DNA from: JAVBJV01 sp031555315
Lineage (GTDB): Bacteria; Pseudomonadota; Alphaproteobacteria; Acetobacterales; Acetobacteraceae
Direction of reading: 5' to 3'
Length of the DNA: 64,000 nt
Assembly: GCA_031555315.1 (NCBI GenBank)
Contig: JAVBUO010000005.1
Coordinates: 1-64,000, forward strand
Made by a program: the position numbers and the translations under genes. The notes below the pieces were generated by a model. The model had not been told where the DNA came from. It saw nothing but the letters and a program-made list of their open reading frames with translations, and did no database searches. Below, piece by piece: positions 1 through 7,751 of the stretch. Position 1 is the stretch's first letter, and the number at the start of each line of letters is the position of its first letter.

Positions 1-103
1 CATGCACAATCCAGCTGATCACCCGACGGTCATCCACGCGCGGTACTCCACGCGGCTTGTTCGGCAGTAACGGGCGTAATCGCTACCATTGCGCATCGCT
101 CAT
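1..103 (-). pseudogene. IS5-family transposase, 5' end only, with in-frame stop
   Basis: Reading leftward from an ATG at 103, the translation begins MSDAQW, hits a TAG stop at 83-85, and continues with RLRPLLPNKPRGVPRVDDRR before the window ends. The segment PLLPNKPRGVPRVDDRRV is the highly conserved N-terminal block of IS5-family DDE transposases. The stop at codon 7 suggests an inactive copy, although a later start or a base error cannot be excluded. The catalytic region lies outside the window. The element lies beside a broken MFS gene, so insertion may have caused or followed that gene's decay. Confidence 0.7.
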
Positions 104-249
104 CCAGATTTCTCCGGGGATTACCGTATCCCCACCTATCACAGGGGGAAATACGAATCACAGGTCGAGTTATCGTGTAAACAGTTTCTGGGTCCTGATC
201 GTAGGGGGGACGATTTGGGTGACGGAGCGGGGGTAATGGGTCACGGTGC
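1..249 (-). mobile_element. Left part of an IS5-like insertion sequence (boundary inferred)
   Basis: The transposase fragment needs an upstream non-coding end. MFS homology stops at about 250, where the frame ends in TGA, so the element's outer end probably lies near 230-250. On the minus strand the sequence there begins GAGCACCGTGACCC. The other end is outside the window, so inverted repeats and target duplication cannot be checked. The boundary is inference. Confidence 0.4.
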
Positions 250-500
250 TCAAAAGATATCCAGATCCGCCAATGCGTCCATCAGTCCCCACGGAAGTCC
301 GTTCCCGATGCCAATTAGCTGCATCGGTGCCATCATTGGCCAGAACCCGTTTCCGGGGACATCCGCATCAGCAGCAACGTGCCGGCCGCAGCCAGTGCAA
401 AACCGCGTCCGGCAAGAGGTCGGGGAAAATCCATTTCATCAGACGGTCTGCGAGAAGAGGAACGATGAGCATCGACGCTGTCAGGAAGCCTGACGAATCG
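250..500 (-). pseudogene. MFS multidrug transporter remnant, several frameshifts
   Basis: Joining three minus-strand reading frames gives a continuous transporter-like segment: GFLTASMLIVPLLADRLMKW, then RPLAGRGFALAAAGTLLLMR, then FWPMMAPMQLIGIGNGLPWG and LMDALA. This resembles the middle of DHA2-type major facilitator drug exporters (hydrophobic helices, GxGxGLPWG loop). A single-base loss near 345 would separate the last two pieces, and another shift lies near 415. The N-terminus and the C-terminal half are missing. The protein cannot be functional. The family assignment is from the look of the helices and is moderately secure. Confidence 0.55.
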
Positions 501-748
501 TGAGGCCGGCAATGTGTGCATGCTCACATAGGCACCGACCGGGGTTCCTGTGCGGGCCGTGAGATCCCCAACGGGAAAACCGGTGACCCCGCGATGGTAG
601 GGTGACGTGCGGTTGGTTGTGATTTTTTACAAAGTAATCGCACTTCATGATGAATCCGAAATATTTATCCAGAAGCATTATTATTATTTATCTTCTGACA
701 ACATTTCTCATGTTTGAATTCAGCTGAAGGCTAAGATAATCACCACCC
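501..748 (+). promoter_or_regulatory. AT-rich leader upstream of the aryl polyene operon
   Basis: No gene is supported here. From about 620 to 740 the DNA is much more AT-rich than its surroundings and runs up to the first operon gene, so it should hold the operon promoter. A TTGAAT at 714-719 and GATAAT at 735-740 (15-bp spacer) are a possible but weak sigma-70-type pair. An imperfect inverted repeat AGAAG/CTTCT lies near 671-696. No regulator-binding site is recognised. Confidence 0.35.
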
Positions 749-1489
749 ATGTTGAGGTTTAATATCAGTTCCTGGGCAGGTTACGCGGCAGGATTGCACA
801 GTGCCGCGGAATGGCGCGCTTGGGCGCAGAATCCGTACGTGCCTGTGGAATGTGAAACGCCTGCGCTGGCAGACGTTTCTGCCATGGCGCGGCGGCGGAT
901 CGATCCTCTGGGGCGGATGGCGATTCAGGTGGCGCAGTGGTGTCGCGCGGTGGACGATGCGCGTGTGCCACTGGTTTTTGCATCTCGATACGGCGATATC
1001 ACGCGTTCCCATGCTCTGTTGTGCGAACTGGTCGATGAAGGCGCCGTTTCGCCGACCTCGTTCGGCCTGTCCGTTCATAATGCAATCGCTGCTCAGTATT
1101 CGATGTTGCATGGAGATCGCGGGAACTACACGGCGCTGGGGGCGGGACAGGCAACGCCCGAGGCAGCACTTGTCGAAGCGGCGGGGCTACTGGCCGACGG
1201 TGCGCCCGAGGTGCTGGTGGTCGTTTACGATACAGTCGTGCCATCGGTTTACAGCCAGTTCGTCGATGAACCGCTCGCCTGTTATGCGTGGGCGTGGAAT
1301 GTACGCACCGATCAGGACGAGGCAGACGGAATACGGATCGGCCTCGAGATCGACGCGTCGGCCGAACGAAGTGCAAGCACATTGCCGCATGCATTGGATG
1401 TGCATCGGTTTCTGATCGGCAATGGCGCGGAATTGACACACAGAACTGCTGGTACGGGCTGGCGCTGGCGGCGTCTGGCGCATGCGTAA
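749..1489 (+). CDS. apeC: Aryl polyene chain-length-factor-like beta-ketoacyl synthase
   Basis: This 246-residue protein resembles the N-terminal half of a thiolase-fold ketosynthase and lacks the usual active-site cysteine motif. It matches the chain-length-factor-like partner of aryl polyene systems, which pairs with the catalytic ketosynthase (here the gene at 10619) to elongate the polyene in the cytosol. The start is the first ATG after the AT-rich leader, and the sequence begins with an NISSWAGYAAGL-type N-terminus as in the family. It overlaps the next gene by 8 bases and is first in the operon. The family call is good. The ape letter follows the E. coli and Xenorhabdus scheme from memory. 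Confidence 0.75.
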   Translation: MLRFNISSWAGYAAGLHSAAEWRAWAQNPYVPVECETPALADVSAMARRRIDPLGRMAIQVAQWCRAVDDARVPLVFASRYGDITRSHALLCELVDEGAVSPTSFGLSVHNAIAAQYSMLHGDRGNYTALGAGQATPEAALVEAAGLLADGAPEVLVVVYDTVVPSVYSQFVDEPLACYAWAWNVRTDQDEADGIRIGLEIDASAERSASTLPHALDVHRFLIGNGAELTHRTAGTGWRWRRLAHA

Positions 1490-2258
1490 CGGGGTGTTGC
1501 GGTTCTGGCGGGTCTGTACCGTCGCACTGGCCTACGCCTGTTTCGGCGTAGGATGCCTGGCGCTGCTGTTGGTGGTATTCCCCGTTCTGCGAATATTCGT
1601 GCGTGACGCCGGGCGGCAGCGGAAAATGGCGCGCCTGCTGATTCAACGCAGCTTTTCCGTGTTTGTCCTGCAACTGCGGATGCTCGGTATTATGACCTGC
1701 GACCTGCAGGGGGTGGAAAAACTCGATCGTCATGGGCTGCTGATTCTCGCCAACCATCCGACATTGCTGGACGTTGTGGTGCTGATCGCGCATCTGCCCG
1801 ATGCCGACTGTGTGGTGAAGGCGTCGCTGTTGCGCAATCCGTTCACGTACGGGCCGGTTTCGGCAGCCGGATATCTGATGAACGACGATGGTCCCGGTCT
1901 GATCAAAGATTGCATAAAGACCGTTCGTGCAGGCGGGCGACTGCTGATCTTTCCCGAGGGGACACGTACGCGCCGCGGCGAGCCCATGCGCTTGCAGCGT
2001 GGTGCAGCGAACATGGCTGTGCGCGGGCGGTTGGATATAACGCCCGTTCGGATCGAATGCGAGCCGCTGTTTCTGGGGAAAGGGGAAAAATGGTATTGCG
2101 TACCGATGCACGGTGCGCGGTATACGTTACGAGTATGCGACGATATTTCGATCCAGCCATTCCTTGAGAGCGGGGAAGAAGAAATGCTTGTTGTGCGTCG
2201 GTTGACACAGTATCTAGCGCGATATTTTTCCGAGGAACGGACCAGTGCTGCAACTTGA
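1482..2258 (+). CDS. apeD: Lysophospholipid-type acyltransferase of the aryl polyene cluster
   Basis: A 258-residue membrane-anchored acyltransferase of the PlsC/LPLAT family. A hydrophobic segment spans about residues 12-40. The catalytic HX4D motif is NHPTLLD (His92, Asp97), and the substrate-binding block is FPEGTRTR. In APE clusters such an enzyme is thought to load or transfer acyl chains during assembly of the membrane-anchored pigment; its exact substrate is not fixed by the sequence. It overlaps apeC by 8 bases and the following ACP gene by 14 bases, so translational coupling is likely. Confidence 0.78.
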   Translation: MRNGVLRFWRVCTVALAYACFGVGCLALLLVVFPVLRIFVRDAGRQRKMARLLIQRSFSVFVLQLRMLGIMTCDLQGVEKLDRHGLLILANHPTLLDVVVLIAHLPDADCVVKASLLRNPFTYGPVSAAGYLMNDDGPGLIKDCIKTVRAGGRLLIFPEGTRTRRGEPMRLQRGAANMAVRGRLDITPVRIECEPLFLGKGEKWYCVPMHGARYTLRVCDDISIQPFLESGEEEMLVVRRLTQYLARYFSEERTSAAT

Positions 2259-2505
2259 GCATGAAGTCAAAGAATTGATCATTTCGGCGCTGTCGCTTGA
2301 AGACGTGTCGCCGGATGACATCGACCCGGTGGCGCCGTTATTCATCGAAGGGTTGGGGCTTGATTCAATCGATGCGCTGGAACTTGGACTGGCGCTGCAG
2401 AAGCGTTACGGAATTACTCTGTCGGCGGATGCGGAAGAAACACGGGCGCAGTTTACCAGTGTGCGTGCGCTGGCGGCCTTTGTTGCAGCCAATCGGCAGC
2501 AGTAA
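2245..2505 (+). CDS. apeE: Acyl carrier protein 1 of the aryl polyene cluster
   Basis: An 86-residue acidic four-helix carrier protein. Ser41 in GLGLDSIDALEL is the predicted 4'-phosphopantetheine attachment site. It would carry the growing aryl polyene chain between the ketosynthases, ketoreductase and dehydratases of this operon. The start is a GTG inside the end of the upstream acyltransferase gene. The likely activating enzyme is the phosphopantetheinyl transferase at the end of the operon (14665). Confidence 0.85.
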   Translation: MLQLEHEVKELIISALSLEDVSPDDIDPVAPLFIEGLGLDSIDALELGLALQKRYGITLSADAEETRAQFTSVRALAAFVAANRQQ

Positions 2506-2540
2506 GACACCAGTGCATTTAAAACAGTGAAGCATTGAAA

Positions 2541-2795
2541 ATGACTCGGCAGGAAATCTACGAAAAAATCACTCAGGTTCTGCAGCAAACATTCGAGATT
2601 GCGCCAGAGCGGATCGTGCCGGAAGCGAGACTCTACGAGGATCTGGATATCGACAGCATCGATGCGGTCGATCTGATCGTGCAGATGAAGTCGCTATCAC
2701 CTCGACCGCTGAAGCCCGAGACGTTCAAGTCGGTGCGTACTGTGCAAGATGTCGTCGATGCACTGTACGGCTTGATTCATGACAAGATGGCATAA
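2541..2795 (+). CDS. apeF: Acyl carrier protein 2 of the aryl polyene cluster
   Basis: A second small carrier protein of 84 residues, with the phosphopantetheine serine in DLDIDSIDAVDL (Ser39). Paired ACPs are typical of APE clusters, one for the starter unit and one for the chain. An upstream in-frame TTG at 2535 could add two residues, but the ATG at 2541 is preferred. It overlaps the next gene by 17 bases. Confidence 0.85.
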   Translation: MTRQEIYEKITQVLQQTFEIAPERIVPEARLYEDLDIDSIDAVDLIVQMKSLSPRPLKPETFKSVRTVQDVVDALYGLIHDKMA

Positions 2796-3345
2796 CATCG
2801 GCATGCAGCGGGTTTTGCCTGCTGTTTTTGTGTTGCTTTACCCTTTGCTGGTTTATGTGGCGCTCGGCCGGGGCGGACTGCGCTGGATGGCTGTACTTCT
2901 GGCGGGTGTTGCGGTTCTGCGTGCCGTGCTGGTGCGCGAATGGGTGTCCTGGTGGCTGGCCGCCGGTGCAGTTCTGTTAGCCGCACTGACGTTCATCTCC
3001 AATGCGGCGTTGCCGCTGAAAATATATCCGGTTCTGGTGAGTCTCGGGTTTCTGGCGATATTCGGTGTCAGCCTTTTGCATGGACCGAGCGCGATCGAAC
3101 GGATTGCGCGCCTGCGTGACCCGGATTTGTCTCCGGAAGGTGTGAAATATACACGCCGTGTGACTCAAATTTGGTGCGGATTTTTCATTTTCAATGCAAC
3201 CACCGCGGCTATTCTGGCCATCTGGGCGTCGGATGCCTGGTGGGCGCTGTACACGGGGATTCTGTCCTATCTGCTGATGGGGATTCTGTTCGCCGGTGAA
3301 TGGATTCTGCGTCCACGTTTTGTATCCGCGGTGCGACATGGGTGA
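2779..3345 (+). CDS. apeG: Integral membrane protein, COG4648-like (aryl polyene cluster)
   Basis: A 188-residue protein made almost entirely of hydrophobic segments, with about five predicted transmembrane helices (around residues 10-30, 33-50, 55-75, 85-95 and 140-180). It matches the position and character of the conserved membrane protein found between the ACPs and the AMP-ligase in APE clusters. Its role is unknown; it may anchor the biosynthetic complex at the inner membrane. It overlaps both neighbours. Confidence 0.68.
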   Translation: MTRWHNIGMQRVLPAVFVLLYPLLVYVALGRGGLRWMAVLLAGVAVLRAVLVREWVSWWLAAGAVLLAALTFISNAALPLKIYPVLVSLGFLAIFGVSLLHGPSAIERIARLRDPDLSPEGVKYTRRVTQIWCGFFIFNATTAAILAIWASDAWWALYTGILSYLLMGILFAGEWILRPRFVSAVRHG

Positions 3346-5020
3346 TGGGGGCATGCTGGCGAACCTGGTAACAACGGCGCCATCGATCCGCGTTATGGGG
3401 ATGCACCGGGATGGTGCGGTGATATCGCATGCGGATTTTATAAAACGCACAACGGCATGGTTTCATTTTTTCAGAAAGCAGGCCGGGCAGAACTGGGCCC
3501 TGTATCACGAGGATGCGTTCGAATGTGCGGCTGCCCTGTACGGCGCATGGCATGCGGGGAAAGTCATTTACCTGCCGGGCGATACCCAGCCTGGCACGCT
3601 GGCGGCGCTGGGAAGCCTGGTGGATGGGATGGCTGGCAATATCCCGGGGCATGCCGGAGAATTGCCTGAAGCATGTGCGGAGTCGGCCGACTTCCAACCA
3701 CTTGATCCGCAACAGACACGGTTGTTCGTGTTCACATCGGGATCGACCGGTACCCCAAAAAGTATCGAGAAGACGCTGGCGCACTTGATATGCGAAGTAG
3801 AGACGCTAGAGCGTTTTTGGGGAAGCATGCTTGGTGATGCCTGTGTTTACGCAACCGTGTCGCATCAGCATTTTTACGGCCTGATATACGGCCTGTTGTG
3901 GCCGCTGAGCGCCGGGCGCGTATTCTTTTCGCACCGGCTGCTATATTCCGAGAATATCGCCGCAACCTTGCAGAACGGACCGGCGGTGCTGATCTCGAGC
4001 CCGGCACATCTGAAGCGTTTGCCGCAGGGCGGTGCAGAGCCGCGGATGTACGTGCGGGGTGTATTCTCGGCTGGTGGAGAGCTGCCGCTCTATGCTGCGG
4101 ATATCGTGCGTCGTTATCTGGGGCGTTCGCCGATCGAGATTTTCGGTAGCAGTGAAATGGGATCGATCTTTTGGAGAAATCTGGAGAAAGAGTTCCCGAC
4201 ATGGACAGCGATACCAGGTGTTTCATGGAAGATCGAGGGTGATGTTCTTCATGTCAGATCGCCATTTCTTGCGAATGACGACTGGCGCATAACAGAGGAT
4301 CGGGCCGCCGAACGTGACGGCCATGTGGAATTATTAGGACGTGCTGACCGGATCGTGAAGATCGAAGAGCAACGCGTGTCGCTGATCGATATCGAGCGGC
4401 ATTTATGCAAGCATGACCTTGTTGCCGAGGCGCGTGTCGTTGTCGTGAATCGTGCACGCGACGTACTGGCCGCCGTGGTGGTGCCGACCGAAGCAGGCTT
4501 TTCCATACTACGCAATGGCGGGCGCGGCGCATTGTCGCAGAAGCTGAAAGCGTATCTGGCGGAGGTGCAGACGGCGGTCGTTTTCCCGCGGCTGTGGCGT
4601 TTTGTCGATGTGATGCCGCACAATACACAGGGGAAAACCAGCGATGCGTTGCTGCGCACCCTGTTTCAGCCCGAACGCCCGGTGGCGCATTGGTCCGTGC
4701 GACGGAAGGATCATGCGGAACTTCATCTGGAGGTTGCCGAAGATCTTGTGGTGTTCGATGGGCATTTTCCATCCGTTTCTATCCTGCCGGGGGTGGCCCA
4801 ACTGGATTGGGCCGTGCATTTCTCACGCCATGCTTTTGCGGTGCTGCCGCCGTTTTGTGGCATTCAGATGCTGAAGTTCCAGAAGGTCATCATGCCTGGA
4901 ACCCGTCTGACACTTTCGTTGCGCCATGTGCGCGATGCCCGGTATGTCGAGTTCACCTATACATCCGCGCAGGGGACGCATGCCAGTGGACGCCTGCTGT
5001 TCAGGCAGATCGATGCCTGA
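3338..5020 (+). CDS. Acyl/aryl-AMP ligase fused to a hot-dog dehydratase (ApeH-ApeI)
   Basis: This 560-residue protein has two parts. Residues about 25-445 form an ANL-type adenylating enzyme, with the P-loop FTSGSTGTPKS near residue 130 and a FGSSEMG region. It should activate the aromatic starter, 4-hydroxybenzoate-like acid in characterised systems. Residues about 455-560 look like a FabA/FabZ-type dehydratase, with VVFDGHFPSVSILPGVAQLD near residue 470. In E. coli-type clusters these are separate genes (apeH and apeI); here they are joined in one frame. The start at 3338 is chosen because it overlaps the upstream stop. ATG 3353 is an alternative; ATG 3296 lies deep in apeG. Confidence 0.82.
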   Translation: MGDGGMLANLVTTAPSIRVMGMHRDGAVISHADFIKRTTAWFHFFRKQAGQNWALYHEDAFECAAALYGAWHAGKVIYLPGDTQPGTLAALGSLVDGMAGNIPGHAGELPEACAESADFQPLDPQQTRLFVFTSGSTGTPKSIEKTLAHLICEVETLERFWGSMLGDACVYATVSHQHFYGLIYGLLWPLSAGRVFFSHRLLYSENIAATLQNGPAVLISSPAHLKRLPQGGAEPRMYVRGVFSAGGELPLYAADIVRRYLGRSPIEIFGSSEMGSIFWRNLEKEFPTWTAIPGVSWKIEGDVLHVRSPFLANDDWRITEDRAAERDGHVELLGRADRIVKIEEQRVSLIDIERHLCKHDLVAEARVVVVNRARDVLAAVVVPTEAGFSILRNGGRGALSQKLKAYLAEVQTAVVFPRLWRFVDVMPHNTQGKTSDALLRTLFQPERPVAHWSVRRKDHAELHLEVAEDLVVFDGHFPSVSILPGVAQLDWAVHFSRHAFAVLPPFCGIQMLKFQKVIMPGTRLTLSLRHVRDARYVEFTYTSAQGTHASGRLLFRQIDA

Positions 5021-5759
5021 TGTGTTCGCTCCATTGGTGGTCATCCCCGTCTATAATCACGAGGGGGCTATTGCACAGACGCTGGCGGACGTTCTGACGT
5101 GCAATGTTCCGTGCCTGCTGGTGGACGACGGCTCCAGCGAGGTTTGTGCCGCCGTGTTGCAGGAACTGGAAGACAGACATCCAGGAACGGTGTTTCTTGT
5201 CAGATTGCCGCAGAACCGTGGGAAAGGAGCGGCTGTCTGTGCCGGCTTTCACGAAGCGGCGCGGCGCGGTTATACCCATGTATTGCAGATCGATGCCGAC
5301 GGTCAGCACGACGCACGGGATATTCCGAAGTTTCTTGAAATGGGCCGCACATACCCGGATAGACTGATCTGTGGCTGTCCCGCCTACGACGACAGCGTTC
5401 CAAGGTTGCGATTGTATGCGCGCTATCTGACCCATGTCTGGGTCTGGATCAACACGCTGTCGTTTTCGGTGCGTGATTCGATGTGCGGGTTCCGTTTGTA
5501 TCCTTTGTCGCATGTCATGGATATTCTGGCGACAGAACGTGTCGGCATGCGCATGGATTTCGATACCGAGATCATCGTTCGTTTGCATTGGCGCGGTGTC
5601 GGTATCGTCAATCTGGATGTGCGCGTGACGTATCCGCGAGATGGCGTGTCGCATTTCGATGTCTGGCGCGACAATTGGCGAATTACGTGCATGCATGCGC
5701 GGCTGTTTTTGCTGATGCTGCGCCAGCTGCCGCGCCTGTTGCGGCGCAGGTTGGTGTGA
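5013..5759 (+). CDS. Glycosyltransferase family 2 (aryl polyene cluster)
   Basis: A 248-residue family 2 glycosyltransferase. It begins VVIPVYNHEG, has VDDGS near residue 37 and the DXD-type metal site DADGQHD near residue 95, then the MCGFRLYP acceptor-side region common in dolichol-phosphate-mannose-synthase-like enzymes. It probably decorates or lipid-links the polyene. In enterobacterial APE clusters this domain is usually joined to an acyltransferase domain (ApeJ); here the acyltransferase is the next gene. The first residues of the open frame upstream are ignored because the ATG at 5013 overlaps the ligase stop by 8 bases. Confidence 0.8.
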   Translation: MPDVFAPLVVIPVYNHEGAIAQTLADVLTCNVPCLLVDDGSSEVCAAVLQELEDRHPGTVFLVRLPQNRGKGAAVCAGFHEAARRGYTHVLQIDADGQHDARDIPKFLEMGRTYPDRLICGCPAYDDSVPRLRLYARYLTHVWVWINTLSFSVRDSMCGFRLYPLSHVMDILATERVGMRMDFDTEIIVRLHWRGVGIVNLDVRVTYPRDGVSHFDVWRDNWRITCMHARLFLLMLRQLPRLLRRRLV

Positions 5760-6700
5760 TGTCCAGCGCACCGCACTGGTCTGATATCCAGGAAACCACG
5801 ACCGTGATCGGCATACGCCTACTGTGTCTTGTGGACCGGTATGCGGGGCGCTGGCTGTTTCGGGTGTTTGCCTATCCGGTCGTGGTCTGCCACTGGCTGG
5901 GGAGTCCGATAGCGCGGCAGGCTTCGTTGCAGTATCTGCGGCGTTGGCATTCGTTTTTCCAGGGGGATGCTGAACGGGTGCGCTGGTACCATGGCATTCG
6001 GCATTTTTGCATGTTTGCTGAAGCAATCCTGGACAAGACTCTTGCGATATCCGGGAATTTTCCAAGCAGCCGGATCGAACTGCATACCGGCGCGATGATC
6101 GTTGCAGAGGCCCGCAAGCGGCGTGGTGGTGTGATTGTCACCGCGCATATCGGGTGCCTGGAGCTCTGTCAGGCTCTAGCGTCGCAGGAACCGGATTTAC
6201 GGATCAGCATCCTTGTCCATACAGGACATGCGGCGCAGTTCAATCGTCTGCTGATACGCATGGGCCGTGTGACGCAGGTCAGATTCATCGAGGTTACCGA
6301 CTTCGACATGCAGACCGCGATGCAACTGTCGGCCCGTGTCGAGGCGGGCGAGTTCGTCGCCATAGCCGGCGACCGGGTTCCGGTGGGAAGCGGACGCTGT
6401 GTCGAAGCGGAGTTTCTGGGCCGCAAGGTGTGGTTTCCTGTCGGCCCTTATGTGCTGGCGTCGGTTCTGGGCTGTCCGTTGTTTCTGATGGGCTGTGTGC
6501 GTGTGGACGAAAAATATCATGTATCGTTCGAGCGTATGACGGACCGGGTAAAATTGCCGCGTAACGACCGCGACCGGGCACTGGCGGCGTATGCGCGCCA
6601 GTTTGCTGTATGGCTGGAGGCACGTCTGCAGGACGCCCCGTATAACTGGTTCAATTTTTTTCCGTTCTGGGATCAGCCTGCCGGAACGACGCGGGAGTGA
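5759..6700 (+). CDS. LpxL/HtrB-like acyltransferase (aryl polyene cluster)
   Basis: A 313-residue LPLAT-superfamily acyltransferase related to lipid A late acyltransferases. The catalytic histidine lies in GVIVTAHIGCLELCQAL around residue 130, followed by a GDRVPVGSGR block near residue 205 and a NWFNFFPFW C-terminal signature. It probably acylates the polyene-lipid intermediate at the inner membrane. The TGATG overlap with the glycosyltransferase stop sets the start. Together with the preceding gene it corresponds to the two halves of ApeJ. Confidence 0.75.
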   Translation: MSSAPHWSDIQETTTVIGIRLLCLVDRYAGRWLFRVFAYPVVVCHWLGSPIARQASLQYLRRWHSFFQGDAERVRWYHGIRHFCMFAEAILDKTLAISGNFPSSRIELHTGAMIVAEARKRRGGVIVTAHIGCLELCQALASQEPDLRISILVHTGHAAQFNRLLIRMGRVTQVRFIEVTDFDMQTAMQLSARVEAGEFVAIAGDRVPVGSGRCVEAEFLGRKVWFPVGPYVLASVLGCPLFLMGCVRVDEKYHVSFERMTDRVKLPRNDRDRALAAYARQFAVWLEARLQDAPYNWFNFFPFWDQPAGTTRE

Positions 6701-7134
6701 GGGAGATGGAGCAGACGGCTCGACACTTGACGCATGAAACGACGCTTTCGCCCGCGTTTCACGATCTGGACCCGATGGATATCGTCTGGCACGGAAACTA
6801 TGTGCGGTATATGGAAATCGCCCGCAACAGGATGATGTCTGCGTTGGGCTACGATTATCCGCAGATGCGCGATTCCGGTTACGCATGGCCGATTGTCGAC
6901 ATGCGCATCAAATATATCCGGCCGATCCGTTATGGCCAGGACGTCAGGATCCGGACGACGATCGTCGAATGGGAGAACCGGCTGAAGATCGTTTACGTGG
7001 TCACCGATGCGGAAAAAGGCGATGTACTGACACGGGCGCATACGATTCAGGTCGCGGTGGACATGCGAACGGGCGAGATGTTGTACGTCTGTCCAGAGAT
7101 CCTGTGGAACAAGCTCGGGGTATCCCCACAATGA
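6697..7134 (+). CDS. apeK: Acyl-CoA/ACP thioesterase, 4HBT hot-dog family
   Basis: A 145-residue hot-dog thioesterase with the 4-hydroxybenzoyl-CoA-thioesterase-type motif FHDLDPMDIVWHGNYVRYME, in which the Asp before IVWHGNY is the expected catalytic acid. In APE clusters it may edit or release acyl chains from the ACPs. The start is GTG at 6697, overlapping the upstream stop; ATG at 6706 is also possible. It overlaps the next gene by 4 bases (ATGA). Confidence 0.8.
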   Translation: MREMEQTARHLTHETTLSPAFHDLDPMDIVWHGNYVRYMEIARNRMMSALGYDYPQMRDSGYAWPIVDMRIKYIRPIRYGQDVRIRTTIVEWENRLKIVYVVTDAEKGDVLTRAHTIQVAVDMRTGEMLYVCPEILWNKLGVSPQ

Positions 7135-7751
7135 AACGCAGGCTTTTTCTGGCCGGCATCGGGGTTTGCACGATGTCAGATGCACAGGCCGGCACGGCGG
7201 ACGATATTGCCGGTATTCAGAGGCAGCTTGCGGATGTGACCGTGCTGCACGGGCGTTTCACGCAGGAAAAGCAGGTTCGGGGTTTCCGCAATCCGTTGCG
7301 GTCGCAAGGGCGGTTCGTTCTGGCCCGCAATCGCGGCGTGATCTGGATCACGGAGCAGCCTTTTGCGTCGGAGGTGGTGATCACGCCAACTCAGATCCGT
7401 ACCCGCCAGGCCGATGGCAGTCAGCGCGTCGAGGTGGATTCTACCCTGCAGCCCGGGTTGCGTGTGGTGAATGCGCTGCTGTTTTCCGTTCTTTCCGGCG
7501 ACCTGCAGGCGTTGATGGAGCATTTTTCGGTACAGTCATCAGCGGTGGACAATGCCGGTTGGCAACTATCCCTGACACCGAAACCAGGACCACTGGCGCG
7601 TGTGCTGGCACAGGTGTCGGTCGCGGGCGATGCCTATGTGCGGCAGGTCAGGATCGGTGAGCAAAATGGCGACCAAACGTCGATCACGTTCAGCGACCCG
7701 GAGCCGGGCGGGGCGGGGCTGACCCCGGACGAAGCGGTGCGCTTTGACTGA
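7131..7751 (+). CDS. apeL: LolA-like outer-membrane lipoprotein carrier (aryl polyene cluster)
   Basis: A 206-residue secreted protein. A signal peptide spans about residues 1-20, ending in SDAQA. It then has a LolA-fold pattern with FTQEKQVRGF and lines of alternating beta strands (RGVIWITEQPF). It is predicted to ferry the hydrophobic pigment or lipoprotein across the periplasm to the outer membrane. It is a specialised paralogue, not the housekeeping lolA, judging by its place between the thioesterase and the exporter. It overlaps both neighbours. Confidence 0.78.
   Translation: MKRRLFLAGIGVCTMSDAQAGTADDIAGIQRQLADVTVLHGRFTQEKQVRGFRNPLRSQGRFVLARNRGVIWITEQPFASEVVITPTQIRTRQADGSQRVEVDSTLQPGLRVVNALLFSVLSGDLQALMEHFSVQSSAVDNAGWQLSLTPKPGPLARVLAQVSVAGDAYVRQVRIGEQNGDQTSITFSDPEPGGAGLTPDEAVRFD

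Noticed and set aside
999..2111. 370-codon minus-strand open frame over apeC-apeD
   Set aside because: Antisense to two well-supported genes; His/Gln/Arg-rich with no motif.
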